From: Propionibacteriaceae bacterium
Lineage (GTDB): Bacteria; Actinomycetota; Actinomycetes; Propionibacteriales; Propionibacteriaceae
Assembly (NCBI GenBank): GCA_027492675.1
Contig: JAPUEI010000019.1
Coordinates: 6,700-58,685 of the forward strand
Direction of reading: 5' to 3'
DNA: 51,986 nt
Part shown: positions 1 to 8,682 of the stretch, in pieces
How the letters are laid out: each line of letters begins with the position of its first letter
Position numbering within the stretch: the stretch's first letter is position 1
Program-made: the position numbers and the translations under genes
The notes under the pieces: generated by a model
Seen by the model: the letters and a program-made list of their open reading frames with translations, nothing else
Databases searched by the model: none
Told to the model about the DNA's origin: nothing

Positions 1-110
1 CCTTCCGCGGGGGGGGGGGGTGGGGGGGGGGCCCCGGCGGCGGGTTCGTTCACCCCTGCCCCCTCCCCCCCGGGGGGGGCCCGCTCGTCCCCCCCCCCAC
101 CCCGAGGTCG
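1..110. other. G/C homopolymer stretch at contig edge
   Basis: This stretch is almost entirely runs of G and C (for example 11-20, 22-31 and 91-98) with no coding pattern like the rest of the window. In many actinobacteria a NUDIX hydrolase gene ends just before xerD; nothing of that kind can be read here. The composition suggests poor base calling at a contig end rather than biology. Confidence 0.6.
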
Positions 111-163
111 TTCCTGGGGAACCGCGGCCCGCGTCGTTGCACCGACCCTCGGCGGGTGACACA

Positions 164-1147
164 GTGAGCCACGTGGTCACCGACGGTCTGGCGCGGGAGA
201 TCGGCGACTATCTCGACCACCTCCGCGTCGAGCGCGGCTTGAGCCCGAACACGCTCTCGGCCTACGGGCGGGACCTCGACCGGTACGCGACGTGGTTGCG
301 AGGCCAGGGGATCACCACCCCGACTGGGGTCACCGGCGACGACCTTGAGGGCTATGCGACTTCCCTGCGAAGCGCTGAACTGGGGGAGCACGAGCTGGCG
401 ACGTCGAGTGTGGCGCGCATGCTGGCTGCGGTCCGTGGCGCGCACAGGTTCTGGGCCAGCGAGCATGTCACCACCGACGACCTCGCACGGCATGTCGCGC
501 CACCGCGACCCGGCCGTCGGTTGCCCAAGGCGCTCTCGGTCCCCGACGTACAGCGACTGCTCGCGGCGGCGGCAGGCGGCGACGACGCACCGGCCGCTAC
601 CTCTTCACGCCTCTGCGACGCCGCCCTCACCGAGCTGCTGTACGGCACCGGGGCGCGCATCAGCGAGATCGTCGCCCTCGATGTCGACGAGGTGGAGCGG
701 ACGCTGTCCGACGCCACCATCGGACTGCGGCTGCTGGGCAAGGGTGACAAGGAACGCCTCGTACCGCTCGGATCGTACGCGCGGGCCGCCGTCGAGGCCT
801 GGCTCGTACGGGGTCGGCCGGCGCTCGCTGCCAAGGCAGTTCGGGCGACGCCGGCGCTGCTTCTCAATGAGCGAGGGGGACGGCTGAGCCGGCAGAGCGC
901 GTTCAACCGCGTACGGGCCGCGGCGCAGCGGTCAGGCATCACCGCCGAGGTCTCGCCGCACACGCTGCGCCACTCGTACGCCACCCACCTGCTGGACGGA
1001 GGCGCCGACGTCCGTGTGGTGCAGGAGCTCCTGGGGCACGCGTCCGTGACCACCACCCAGATCTACACACTCGTGACGGTGGACCACCTCCGCGACGTCT
1101 ATCTGGAAGCCCACCCACGCGCCAGGGATACCGCCGGCGACAGCTAG
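164..1147 (+). CDS. xerD: Tyrosine recombinase XerD
   Basis: Site-specific tyrosine recombinase that resolves chromosome dimers at dif together with XerC. From GTG164 the protein is 327 residues, the usual XerD length. An N-terminal SAM-like core-binding domain (about 10-105; [20 protein letters not shown]) is followed by the catalytic domain. The active-site set is visible: R165 (GTGARISE), K193 (LGKGDKER), H266 and R269 (HTLRH), H292 (LLGHAS) and the nucleophile Y301 (TQIYT). The frame stays open to base 20, but residues before GTG164 come from the homopolymer stretch and are not credible. It is the first gene of the xerD-parA-scpAB-rluB order typical of actinobacteria; ilvB-type start signals are absent and the start is chosen by length. 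Confidence 0.93.
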   Translation: MSHVVTDGLAREIGDYLDHLRVERGLSPNTLSAYGRDLDRYATWLRGQGITTPTGVTGDDLEGYATSLRSAELGEHELATSSVARMLAAVRGAHRFWASEHVTTDDLARHVAPPRPGRRLPKALSVPDVQRLLAAAAGGDDAPAATSSRLCDAALTELLYGTGARISEIVALDVDEVERTLSDATIGLRLLGKGDKERLVPLGSYARAAVEAWLVRGRPALAAKAVRATPALLLNERGGRLSRQSAFNRVRAAAQRSGITAEVSPHTLRHSYATHLLDGGADVRVVQELLGHASVTTTQIYTLVTVDHLRDVYLEAHPRARDTAGDS

Positions 1148-1301
1148 TGGCGGCGACGCTGCGCCACGGCTCGTACCCCGTCCGTGGGTCCGTGTGGATG
1201 GGCTCCGCGACACGCCCGTGGGTTCTCCGCCACGTCCCGGGCCACGCACGGCTCCGGGTTAGGGTGGACACAAAGGCGACAAATCACTACGAGGAGTTGG
1301 G

Positions 1302-2177
1302 GTGGCGAAGAAAGCCAACAGCATCCAGGCAACCGAGGTGGGCCCGACAGGTCGCCCGTGGCCGGATCTGCCCGCGACTCGGCCCCCGAGCGACGGCGTC
1401 AAGAACGGGCTCATCATCGCGATGTGCAACCAGAAGGGCGGCGTCGGCAAGACGACGACCACCATCAATCTGGGCGCGGCGCTGGCCGAGACCGGGCGCA
1501 AGATCTTGCTCGTCGACTTCGATCCCCAGGGTTCCGCCTCCGTCGGTCTGGGGGTGAACCCCCACACGCTCGAGCGCACGATCTACAACCTGCTGCTCAG
1601 CCGGACGATCGACGCCAGCGACGTCATCGTGCCCACGGGCGTCGAAGGGATGGACATCCTGCCCGCCAACATCGACCTGTCGGCCGCCGAGCTGCAGCTG
1701 GTGAGCGAGGTGGCCCGAGAGCACACGCTGAAGCGGGTACTCGACCGGTTGCGGCCCGACTACGACATCATCCTCATCGACTGCGCACCCTCACTCGGGC
1801 TGCTCACGGTGAACGCGCTGACGGCCGCCGACAAGGTGCTGACGCCGCTCGAGTGCGAGTTCTTCGCCCTCCGAGGGATCGCGTTGCTGACCGACACCAT
1901 CACCAAGGTCAAGGACCGCCTGAACCCCGACCTCGAGATGCTCGGCATCCTCGGCACCATGTTCGACGCCCGTACGCTGCACAGCCGCGAGGTGCTCGAC
2001 AGGGTGATCCAGGCCTTCGGCGAGACCGTGTTCCACACCGTGATCCGGCGCACCGTGAAGTTCCCCGAGACGACCGTCGCAGGGGAGCCGATCACGACGT
2101 ACGCGCCGGAGTCCAGCGGTGCCGACCAGTACCGCTCACTGGCGCGAGAGGTGTTGGCACGATGCCCAGACGCGTAA
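1302..2177 (+). CDS. parA: ParA family ATPase
   Basis: Deviant-Walker ATPase of the ParA/Soj/MinD group, 291 residues. The signature lysine P-loop is KGGVGKTT (45-52), the switch motif DFDPQG is at 72-77, and LIDCAPSLG forms the Walker B region. The first ~35 residues are a non-conserved extension. GTG1302 has a good ribosome site, GAGGAG at 1291-1296, and a TAGGGT -10-like element lies at 1260-1265. The gene is followed with 16 bases of overlap by a small DNA-binding-like protein and then scpA/scpB. No parB or parS is visible, so this is probably the second, scpAB-linked ParA of actinobacteria rather than the ori-proximal one. Its precise role in segregation is inferred. Confidence 0.92.
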   Translation: MAKKANSIQATEVGPTGRPWPDLPATRPPSDGVKNGLIIAMCNQKGGVGKTTTTINLGAALAETGRKILLVDFDPQGSASVGLGVNPHTLERTIYNLLLSRTIDASDVIVPTGVEGMDILPANIDLSAAELQLVSEVAREHTLKRVLDRLRPDYDIILIDCAPSLGLLTVNALTAADKVLTPLECEFFALRGIALLTDTITKVKDRLNPDLEMLGILGTMFDARTLHSREVLDRVIQAFGETVFHTVIRRTVKFPETTVAGEPITTYAPESSGADQYRSLAREVLARCPDA

Positions 2178-2452
2178 GCCTTCCCGGCGCCAGCGAGCTG
2201 TTCCGCGGCGCCAAGGATGTTCCCGAGTCCTCGGCCGGCGCGGCGACAGGCCGTGTGCGGCACGACGAGAAGATCACCGTGTACGTGTCCGCGGAGGAAC
2301 TGATCGCGCTGGAGCAGGCACGACTCACCTTGCGGGCTCAGGGGATCGCGGTCGACCGCGGACGCCTCGTACGGGCCGCCATCGCCGCGGCACTCGCCGA
2401 CCTGGAGGAGAACGGCGAGGCCGCCGACGTGATCTCCAGGCTCGGCAGCTGA
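2162..2452 (+). CDS. Small ribbon-helix-helix-like protein between parA and scpA
   Basis: A 96-residue protein starting at ATG2162 inside the end of parA, in another frame, and stopping 2 bases before scpA. After a ~35-residue basic/Gly-rich head it reads KITVYVSAEELIALEQARLT and then DRGRLVRAAIAAALADL. This is a short strand followed by two helices, the pattern of CopG/ribbon-helix-helix proteins. By position it could be the DNA-binding partner of the upstream ParA, replacing ParB, but I do not recognise a named family and that role is inference. Its tight overlap with parA and scpA argues for translational coupling. Confidence 0.8.
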   Translation: MPRRVSLPGASELFRGAKDVPESSAGAATGRVRHDEKITVYVSAEELIALEQARLTLRAQGIAVDRGRLVRAAIAAALADLEENGEAADVISRLGS

Positions 2453-2454
2453 CA

Positions 2455-3279
2455 GTGTCCGAAGCGGTCGTCGGCGCCAAGGCCGACCAGTTCTCCGTGC
2501 ACCTCGAGAACTTCTCGGGACCGTTCGACCTCCTCCTCCAGCTCATCTCCAAGCACAAGCTGGACGTGACGGAGATCGCACTCGCGAGCGTCACCGACGA
2601 GTTCATCGGCCACATCCGCGCACAGGGTCCGGGCTGGGACCTCGAGCAGACCAGCCAGTTCCTGGTCGTCGCCGCCACCCTGCTGGACCTCAAGACCGCC
2701 CGGCTGCTGCCTCAGGGCGAGGTCGACGACATCGAGGACCTTGCGCTGCTGGAGGCCAGGGACCTTCTGTTCGCGCGTCTCCTGCAGTACAGGGCGTTCA
2801 AGCAGGTCGCCGCCTGGATCGACAGCACGCTGGCCACCGAGGGGCAGCGTTTCGTACGGCCGGGAGGCCTCGAGCCGCAGTTCGCCGCGCTGCTCCCGGA
2901 CGTCGAGATCGACCTCACTCCCGACCAGTTCGCGGCGCTGGCTGCCCGAGCCATGGAGCCGAGGGCCATGGCCGAGGTGTCGGTGCTGCACGTGCATCAG
3001 GCGCGCGTCAGCGTCGCTGACCAGGCAATCGTCATCGCCGACCGACTCCGACGGGCGGGATCGCTCTCGTTCCGGGCGCTGGTCGCTGATGCCGCCGACA
3101 AGCTGACCGTCGTCGCGCGGTTCCTGGCGCTGCTGGAACTGTTCCGCAGCGCATCCGTACAGTTCGAGCAGGTCATGGCGCTGGGCGAGCTGGTCGTACG
3201 GTGGACAGGTTCGGCCTCCGGCGACATCGAAGTCTCCGGCGAGTTCGACGAGACACAGCAGATGGTGGAGCAGGAATGA
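2455..3279 (+). CDS. scpA: Segregation and condensation protein ScpA
   Basis: Kleisin subunit of the bacterial SMC condensin, 274 residues. The family N-terminus is clear: FSVHLENFSGPFDLLLQLIS, then KLDVTEIALASVTDEF; the C-terminal winged-helix (VVARFLALLELFRSASVQFEQ) binds the SMC head. GTG2455 follows the previous stop by 2 bases. The last codons overlap scpB as ATGA, so the two partners are translationally coupled. SMC itself is not in the window. Confidence 0.95.
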   Translation: MSEAVVGAKADQFSVHLENFSGPFDLLLQLISKHKLDVTEIALASVTDEFIGHIRAQGPGWDLEQTSQFLVVAATLLDLKTARLLPQGEVDDIEDLALLEARDLLFARLLQYRAFKQVAAWIDSTLATEGQRFVRPGGLEPQFAALLPDVEIDLTPDQFAALAARAMEPRAMAEVSVLHVHQARVSVADQAIVIADRLRRAGSLSFRALVADAADKLTVVARFLALLELFRSASVQFEQVMALGELVVRWTGSASGDIEVSGEFDETQQMVEQE

Positions 3280-3911
3280 GCATGACTGACGTGGACGAGG
3301 TCGTCGAGTTGGACGACGAGCCGCTGGGCGGAGCGATCGAGGCCCTGCTCCTGATGGCGACCGAACCCGTGCCCTCGGTGGAGTTGGCGCAGGCGCTGCA
3401 CGTGCCGGTGGTGCGGGTCGAGGCTGTGCTGGCCGTGCTCGTCCGCTTCTACATCGACTCCGCGCGGGGTTTCGAGCTGCGCCACGCCGGCGGTGGCTGG
3501 CGATACGCGACGCGTCCGGAGTTCGCGCCGATGGTCTCGGCGTACGTGCTCGAGGGCCAGCACGGACGGCTCTCGCAGGCAGCCCTGGAGACGCTGGCCG
3601 TCATCGCCTACCTTCAGCCGGCCAGCCGGAGCCGGATCTCTGCCGTACGAGGGGTGAACGTCGACGGCGTCGTACGGACCCTGCTCGCTCGCGACCTCAT
3701 CGCGGAGTCGGGTCGGGACCCGGTGAGCGGCGCGGTACTGTTCACCACCACTGGCTACTTCCTCGAACGCATGGGGCTCACCTCTGTCGATGACCTGCCG
3801 CCGCTGGCTCCGCACCTACCGGACGCCAGCACCCTCGAAGCCGAGCTGCTGGCAGCCGCCCAGCCCGTCACCACCGCCACGGAGGCACCGCATGACACCG
3901 ACCCCGAGTAG
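3276..3911 (+). CDS. scpB: Segregation and condensation protein ScpB
   Basis: Winged-helix dimer that binds the ScpA kleisin in the SMC-ScpAB complex; 211 residues. Diagnostic segments are GGAIEALLLMATEPVPSVEL near the N-terminus and QAALETLAVIAYLQPASRSR with IRAVRGVNVD-like text (ISAVRGVNVDGVVRTLL) in the second winged helix. The start ATG3276 overlaps the scpA stop (ATGA). The acidic first 20 residues and the last 40 residues are variable tails. The final 20 bases overlap rluB. Confidence 0.95.
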   Translation: MSMTDVDEVVELDDEPLGGAIEALLLMATEPVPSVELAQALHVPVVRVEAVLAVLVRFYIDSARGFELRHAGGGWRYATRPEFAPMVSAYVLEGQHGRLSQAALETLAVIAYLQPASRSRISAVRGVNVDGVVRTLLARDLIAESGRDPVSGAVLFTTTGYFLERMGLTSVDDLPPLAPHLPDASTLEAELLAAAQPVTTATEAPHDTDPE

Positions 3912-4698
3912 CCCCACCTCCGGCAGCTCGGCCGACGACTTCGACGACGTCGACGACGAGACGTACGAGGAGCCCGAAGGCATCCGCCTGCAGAAGGTGC
4001 TCGCGGCAGCCGGTGTCGCCTCGCGACGCGCCGCCGAAGCCTTGATCTCGCGTGGTCGTGTCGAGGTGAACGGCCGGGTGGTCAAGGAACAGGGTGTGCG
4101 GGTGGACCCGCACAAGGACGTCATCCGCGTGGACGGCTCACGCATCCCGCCGCCCCGCCGTCACGTCTACCTCGTGCTGAACAAGCCGCGGGGCGTGGTC
4201 TCGACGTTGTCCGACCCGGAAGGCAGGCCCACGCTGGCCGACCTCATCGAGAAGCGCAAGGAGCGGCTGTTCCACGTGGGACGGCTCGACACCGACACCG
4301 AGGGCCTCATCATCCTCACCAACGACGGAGAGTTCGCCCATAGGCTCGCCCACCCGTCGTACGAGGTGTCGAAGACCTACCTCGCCGAGGTCGAAGGGGT
4401 CGTGGAGCAGGCGACGGTCAAGCGGCTGCGTCACGGGGTGGTGCTCGAAGACGGTCCCGTACGCCCCGACGCCGTCAAGGTCACCAGCCGGGGCGCGGCG
4501 AAGTCGCTCGTCGAAGTCACGATCCACGAGGGCCGAAACCGCGTCGTACGTCGCATGTTCGACGCCGTGGGCCATCCCGTACGGCGGCTCTCCCGCACCA
4601 GGATCGGTCCTGTACGGCTCGGGCAGCTCGCGCAGGGATCCTCGCGGGAGCTCACCTCGGCCGAGCTGGGGGCACTCCTCGACGCCGTGAAGATGTGA
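3892..4698 (+). CDS. rluB: 23S rRNA pseudouridine synthase RluB
   Basis: RsuA/RluB-family pseudouridine synthase, 268 residues; RluB modifies U2605 of 23S rRNA in E. coli. An acidic head (to about 22) precedes the S4 RNA-binding domain (RLQKVLAAAGVASRRAAEAL, then GRVEVNG). The catalytic Asp lies in GRLDTDTEGLIILTNDG, and the KTYLAEV and RNRVVRRMFDAVGHPV motifs follow. ATG3892 has GGAGG at 3881-3885. The gene overlaps scpB by 20 bases, the usual actinobacterial arrangement; cmk and der, which often follow, are replaced here by the FKBP lipoprotein. Confidence 0.93.
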   Translation: MTPTPSSPTSGSSADDFDDVDDETYEEPEGIRLQKVLAAAGVASRRAAEALISRGRVEVNGRVVKEQGVRVDPHKDVIRVDGSRIPPPRRHVYLVLNKPRGVVSTLSDPEGRPTLADLIEKRKERLFHVGRLDTDTEGLIILTNDGEFAHRLAHPSYEVSKTYLAEVEGVVEQATVKRLRHGVVLEDGPVRPDAVKVTSRGAAKSLVEVTIHEGRNRVVRRMFDAVGHPVRRLSRTRIGPVRLGQLAQGSSRELTSAELGALLDAVKM

Positions 4699-4736
4699 GA
4701 CGAGACTCGCTGCCTGAGGCACCCAGCCGACTCCGG

Positions 4737-4742
4737 TACCCT
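4737..4742 (+). promoter_or_regulatory. -10 element for a leaderless mRNA (FKBP gene)
   Basis: TACCCT, then 6 bases, then the GTG start at 4749. No ribosome binding site is present, so transcription probably begins at or next to the start codon. Confidence 0.6.
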
Positions 4743-4748
4743 TCCCGG

Positions 4749-5795
4749 GTGCACATCTTTCCCCGTCGCCGTCAGACCGCTCTGGTCGTCGCGCTGCTGA
4801 CCCTGTTCCTGGCCGCCTGCAACTCCACGAGTGGCGCGTCCTCGAGCCCGTCGGCCACGACCACGCAGTTCCTGCCGACCGCCTCCGCGACCACGTCCAC
4901 GACTGCGTCCTCAAGCGCCTCGTCCAGCACCACGGCACGGCCGTCGATCACGCCGGCGACCTCCCTGGACGGCATCACGGTCACCGGAGCGATGGGCGCG
5001 AAGCCTGATGTGAAGATCCCGACGCCGTGGGGCATCGACAAGTCGCAGGCAAAGACCCTCATCCAGGGCGACGGGCCCGCGGTCACCTCGAGCTCGATCA
5101 TCGAGATCAACTACTACGGCGCCGACGGCTACACGGGGAACGTGTTCGACGAGAGCTTCACCGACGGCAAGACGATCTCGTATGCCGTCAGCGGCTTCAT
5201 CACCGGCTTCCAGACCGGTGTCGTCGGCCAGAAGGTCGGCAGCCGGGTGCTCATCGGCATCACCGGCGCCGACGGCTACGACTCGCAGGGAGGCAACGCC
5301 AACATCGGCATCCTCGTCGGCGACTCCTTGGTCTTCGTGGTCGACATCGTGAGCGCCTCGTTGCCCGGTCCGTCCGGCAGCACGGTGGCGCCGGCCGCAG
5401 GGCTGCCCACGGTGAGCGACAACATCAAGGCTCCCGTGATCACGATCCCGACCACGGCGACCCCGCCGTCGTCGCTCATCGTCCAGCCGCTCATCAAGGG
5501 CACCGGCAAGGCCGTGACGGCGACGTCGACGATCCGGGTCGACTACGCCGAGTACGCGTGGAGCACCGGCAAGCTCGTCAAGCAGACGTACGGCTACTCC
5601 CCGCTCGACGGGGCGCTGAGCACCACCATCCCGGGCTGGCAGACAGGCCTGGTGGGCCAGACGATCGGCAGTCGGGTGCTGCTCGTCGTGCCGCCGGCTC
5701 AGGCGTACCCGTCCGGTAACCCGCGGATCGACGTCAAGAACGGCGAGACGATGGTCTACGTCGTCGACATCCTGTTCGCGTACGAGGCCGGCTAA
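4749..5795 (+). CDS. Lipoprotein with two FKBP peptidyl-prolyl isomerase domains
   Basis: A secreted 348-residue lipoprotein. The signal peptide (RRRQTALVVALLTLFLAAC) ends in the lipobox LAAC, whose Cys would be lipidated. A Ser/Thr/Ala-rich spacer to about 75 follows. Two FKBP-like domains come next, each ending in the family text: ISYAVSGFITGFQTGVVGQKVGSRV...GDSLVFVVDIV, and LSTTIPGWQTGLVGQTIGSRVLLVVPPAQAYPSG...GETMVYVVDIL. Single-domain FKBP lipoproteins usually sit between pafA and pafB in actinobacteria; here gluQ and pafBC follow but no proteasome gene precedes. Several aromatic pocket residues differ in repeat 1, so catalysis by both domains is not assured. The stop overlaps the convergent gluQ stop. 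Confidence 0.88.
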   Translation: MHIFPRRRQTALVVALLTLFLAACNSTSGASSSPSATTTQFLPTASATTSTTASSSASSSTTARPSITPATSLDGITVTGAMGAKPDVKIPTPWGIDKSQAKTLIQGDGPAVTSSSIIEINYYGADGYTGNVFDESFTDGKTISYAVSGFITGFQTGVVGQKVGSRVLIGITGADGYDSQGGNANIGILVGDSLVFVVDIVSASLPGPSGSTVAPAAGLPTVSDNIKAPVITIPTTATPPSSLIVQPLIKGTGKAVTATSTIRVDYAEYAWSTGKLVKQTYGYSPLDGALSTTIPGWQTGLVGQTIGSRVLLVVPPAQAYPSGNPRIDVKNGETMVYVVDILFAYEAG

Positions 5796-6676
5796 CCGAC
5801 GACCCACGGGTCGCGGGGGAGCTTCTCCGGGTCGAACCGGGACAGCAGCAGCGACGGTGTCACGGACTCCGGATGGTCCGCGAGCCCGAGCGACTCCGCG
5901 ATCCTGGCGAGGACACCCTCGGGCGTCACGCCCTGGGCGGCCAGGTCGGTCAGGGTGACCGCACCATCCCTCTTGGCGAGGCGCTGCCCGCTCGGCGACA
6001 CCGCGAGCGGCACATGGGCGTACGTGGGCGGCGTGTGCCCCAGCCGGTCCGCGAGCCACGCCTGCCGCGGCGCCGAGCTCAGCAGGTCGTCGCCGCGCAC
6101 CACCTGGTCCACGCCCTGCGCGCCGTCGTCGACGACCACGGCCAGGTTGTACGCGTAGGTGCCGTCCCCCCGACGGAGGACGAAGTCGTCCACCTCGCCG
6201 GTGACCTCGCCGTGAAGGGCGTCGGAGACTGTCCAGAGCGCTCCGCCTGCCCGTACACGCAGAGCCGCAGGTCGTACGGCTCGCAGTCGTGCACGCTGCG
6301 CCTCGGTCAGGTCGCGACAGGTCCCGGGGTACGGTCGGTGGTCGCTCCCGTGGGGCGCCTGGGCCGACTCGGCGATCTCCTTGCGTGTGCAGTAGCACTC
6401 GTACGTCTCCAGACGCCCCAGCGCCTCCTCGTACAGCCCCAGCCTCTCCGACTGGCGCACCACGTCGCCGTCATGGTCGATGCCCAGCGCGGCCAGGTCG
6501 GCGAGCTGGCGGTCGGCGACTCCCGCGGCGGCTGTCACGCGGGCCTGGTCGAGGTCCTCGACACGCACCAGGAAGCCTCGTCCCGTCGACCGGGCGAACA
6601 GCCAAGCCAGCAGCGCGGTACGGAGGTTGCCGAGGTGGAGGTCGGACGTGGGCGACGGAGCGAACCTGCCGCTCAT
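5792..6676 (-). CDS. gluQ: Glutamyl-Q tRNA(Asp) synthetase
   Basis: Truncated glutamyl-tRNA synthetase paralogue that attaches Glu to the queuosine at the wobble position of tRNA-Asp; it lacks the anticodon-binding domain. It has 294 residues, matching that family. The HIGH equivalent is HLGN (14-17) in GRFAPSPTSDLHLGNLRTALLAW and the KMSKS equivalent is RLAKRDG. The Zn site appears as YECYC with a later YPGTC. ATG6676 is preceded by a GGAGG site. It lies antisense between the FKBP gene and pafB. Whether the organism makes queuosine cannot be judged from here. Confidence 0.92.
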   Translation of the reverse strand: MSGRFAPSPTSDLHLGNLRTALLAWLFARSTGRGFLVRVEDLDQARVTAAAGVADRQLADLAALGIDHDGDVVRQSERLGLYEEALGRLETYECYCTRKEIAESAQAPHGSDHRPYPGTCRDLTEAQRARLRAVRPAALRVRAGGALWTVSDALHGEVTGEVDDFVLRRGDGTYAYNLAVVVDDGAQGVDQVVRGDDLLSSAPRQAWLADRLGHTPPTYAHVPLAVSPSGQRLAKRDGAVTLTDLAAQGVTPEGVLARIAESLGLADHPESVTPSLLLSRFDPEKLPRDPWVVG

Positions 6677-6755
6677 CACACCTCCCTCGTTCGCGTGGCG
6701 TGAGCACCACGACGCCACCGGCTGCAAGACTTGCCAAGACTACGAGAGGAGGGGC

Positions 6756-7718
6756 ATGGCGCCGCGCAAGACCGAACGTCAGCTCAACCTCGTGATCTGC
6801 CTCCTCGCGGCTCGCCGGTTCCTGTCGCGCGAGACCATCCGGAGCTCCGTTGAGGGCTACCAGGGCCTCTCCGACCCCGCGTTCCAGCGCATGTTCGAGC
6901 GCGACAAGGACGACCTGCGGGACCTGGGCATCCCCATCGAGACCGGGTCGAACGACGCGTTCTTCGATGACGAGCCGGGCTACAGGATCCTCGCGGGCGA
7001 CTTTGAGTTGCCCCCGGTGGAGTTCAGCCAGTCCGAGCAGGTCGCTCTCGGCCTCGCCGCCCACGTCTTCGACGGGGCAGGCTTGGCGCCCCAGGCGTCC
7101 ACCGCGCTCGGCAAGCTGCAGGCTGCGGGCGTCGAGCTGGGCTCACCAGGCTTCGTACAGGCCCACCTCGGTGGCGACGACGAGAACGCGGTCGTCGTCT
7201 GGCAGGCGCTCGGCGACCGGCGCAGGATCCGGTTCGACTACCGCCAGGCCGGTCAGGCCCGGTTGGTGGAGCCCTGGGGAGTCCTCGTGCGACGGGGCGC
7301 CTGGTACGTCTACGGCAACGACCTCGGCCGCTCGGCGCCCCGCATGTTCCGGCTGTCCCGCATCGCCGGGGTCGTCGAGGCCCTCGAGCCGGCCGCGGCG
7401 TACGAGCTCCCGGAGCGCTCCGTGGTCGAGGCGGCCGCCTCGTCGCTCGAGCCCACCGGCGCCACCGAGACCGCGCTCCTCGCCATCCGCGGGTCCGCCG
7501 CTGCCGGGCTGAGGCGTCGCGGCACGCAGACCTCAGCGGGGGTGCCCGAGGGATACACGGCCTACGAGGTGCCGTACGGCTCCGTCGGTGAGCTCGCCGA
7601 GCAAGCGGCCGCGGCCGCCTCTGATGTGCTCGTGCTGAGCCCCGCGCACGTACGTGACGCCACGCTGGCGAGGCTGCGTGCGGTCGCGGCGAGACCTTTG
7701 TCCACGGAGCGCGCATGA
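6756..7718 (+). CDS. pafB: WYL-domain transcriptional regulator PafB
   Basis: First half of the PafBC heterodimer, which in mycobacteria activates the RecA-independent DNA-damage response. 320 residues: an N-terminal winged helix (RQLNLVICLLAARRFLSRETI...FERDKDDLRDLGIPIET) followed by a WYL domain (RRIRFDYRQAG...PWGVLVRRGAWYVYGNDLG...FRLSRIAGVVEAL) and a WCX tail. ATG6756 has AGGAGGGG just upstream. The stop overlaps pafC (ATGA). The Paf name comes from linkage to the proteasome accessory locus, but no pafA, prcAB or dop gene is in this window. Confidence 0.92.
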   Translation: MAPRKTERQLNLVICLLAARRFLSRETIRSSVEGYQGLSDPAFQRMFERDKDDLRDLGIPIETGSNDAFFDDEPGYRILAGDFELPPVEFSQSEQVALGLAAHVFDGAGLAPQASTALGKLQAAGVELGSPGFVQAHLGGDDENAVVVWQALGDRRRIRFDYRQAGQARLVEPWGVLVRRGAWYVYGNDLGRSAPRMFRLSRIAGVVEALEPAAAYELPERSVVEAAASSLEPTGATETALLAIRGSAAAGLRRRGTQTSAGVPEGYTAYEVPYGSVGELAEQAAAAASDVLVLSPAHVRDATLARLRAVAARPLSTERA

Positions 7719-8659
7719 GCACCAGCGCTGACCAGGTGGCCCGCCTGCTGGCCCTCATCCCCTACGTACAGGCCCGCCCCGGCATCACCCTCACCGAAGC
7801 GGCCGCCGCCTTCTCGATCTCCGAGCGCCAGCTCATGGCCGACCTGTGGATCGCGTTCATGTGCGGGCTACCGGGCGGGCTGCCGGGAGACCTCATCGAG
7901 GTCGACATGGACGCCGCCGAGGGCGAGGGCGTCATCCGCCTGGCCAACGCCGAGATTCTGTCGCGGCCGCTGCGACTCGTACCGCACGAGGTGGCCACGC
8001 TGCGGCTGGCACTGCAGGTCGTACGCGAGGTGGCTGCCCCGGAGTCGTACGCCGCCATCGACTCCGCGAGCGCCAAGCTCGCCACGATGTCCTGGGAGGA
8101 TGCTCCTCCCGCTGTCGTCTCGATCGTCACCGGCGACGAAGGCGTACGTCAGAGCCTGGTCGACGCGCTCAGCAACGGCCGTAGGGTGCGGCTGACGTAC
8201 GACCGGGGGGCGCGCGGCGACACCACCGAGCCCGTCGTCGACCCGGCGTCGCTGGTCGTGCGGGAGGGCTACGCGTACCTCGAGGCCTGGTCGCTCGAAC
8301 GGGACGGATGGCGGTCGTACCGGCTCGACCGAATCGTCGCCGTCCGCGAGACCGGCGAGGCGACCGCCATGCACGGTGTACCGCCGAAGCGTGGCGACTG
8401 GCTGGCCGACAGCACCGGGCCGGACGTCACGCTCCGGGTCTCCGCGAACGCACGCTGGATCATCGAGTACTACCCGGTCGCCCACACCGACGGCGACCTC
8501 GTGACACTCCGCGTGGGGGACCCCGCGTGGCTGCGCCAGCTCGTGCTCCGGCTCGGCGACGAGGCCGAGGTGGTGGCGCCGGTGGAGGCCCAGGACGACG
8601 CCGTACGGGCGGCGCGGGAAGCGCTGGCCCAGTACGCGGCGTGGACCCTGGATTCCTAA
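7715..8659 (+). CDS. pafC: WYL-domain transcriptional regulator PafC
   Basis: Partner of PafB, 314 residues. The helix-turn-helix is at the N-terminus (VARLLALIPYVQARPGITLTEAAAAFSISERQLMADL) and the WYL domain is around 145-220 (RRVRLTYDRGARGDT...PASLVVREGYAYLEAWSLERDGWRSYRLDRIVAV), with a WCX-like end. The start ATG7715 overlaps the pafB stop by 4 bases. PafB and PafC act as one activator that responds to single-stranded DNA through the WYL domains in the mycobacterial case. Confidence 0.92.
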   Translation: MSTSADQVARLLALIPYVQARPGITLTEAAAAFSISERQLMADLWIAFMCGLPGGLPGDLIEVDMDAAEGEGVIRLANAEILSRPLRLVPHEVATLRLALQVVREVAAPESYAAIDSASAKLATMSWEDAPPAVVSIVTGDEGVRQSLVDALSNGRRVRLTYDRGARGDTTEPVVDPASLVVREGYAYLEAWSLERDGWRSYRLDRIVAVRETGEATAMHGVPPKRGDWLADSTGPDVTLRVSANARWIIEYYPVAHTDGDLVTLRVGDPAWLRQLVLRLGDEAEVVAPVEAQDDAVRAAREALAQYAAWTLDS

Positions 8660-8669
8660 TCTGGCGGTG

Positions 8670-8675
8670 TAGGGT
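8670..8675 (+). promoter_or_regulatory. -10 element for a leaderless mRNA (small membrane protein)
   Basis: TAGGGT, 7 bases, then GTG8683, with no ribosome site. This supports the small gene that follows as real. Confidence 0.55.
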
Positions 8676-8682
8676 CCACTGC

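Noticed and set aside
1302..2177. Chromosomal ParABS system
   Set aside because: No parB and no parS-like site are visible; only a ParA next to scpAB.
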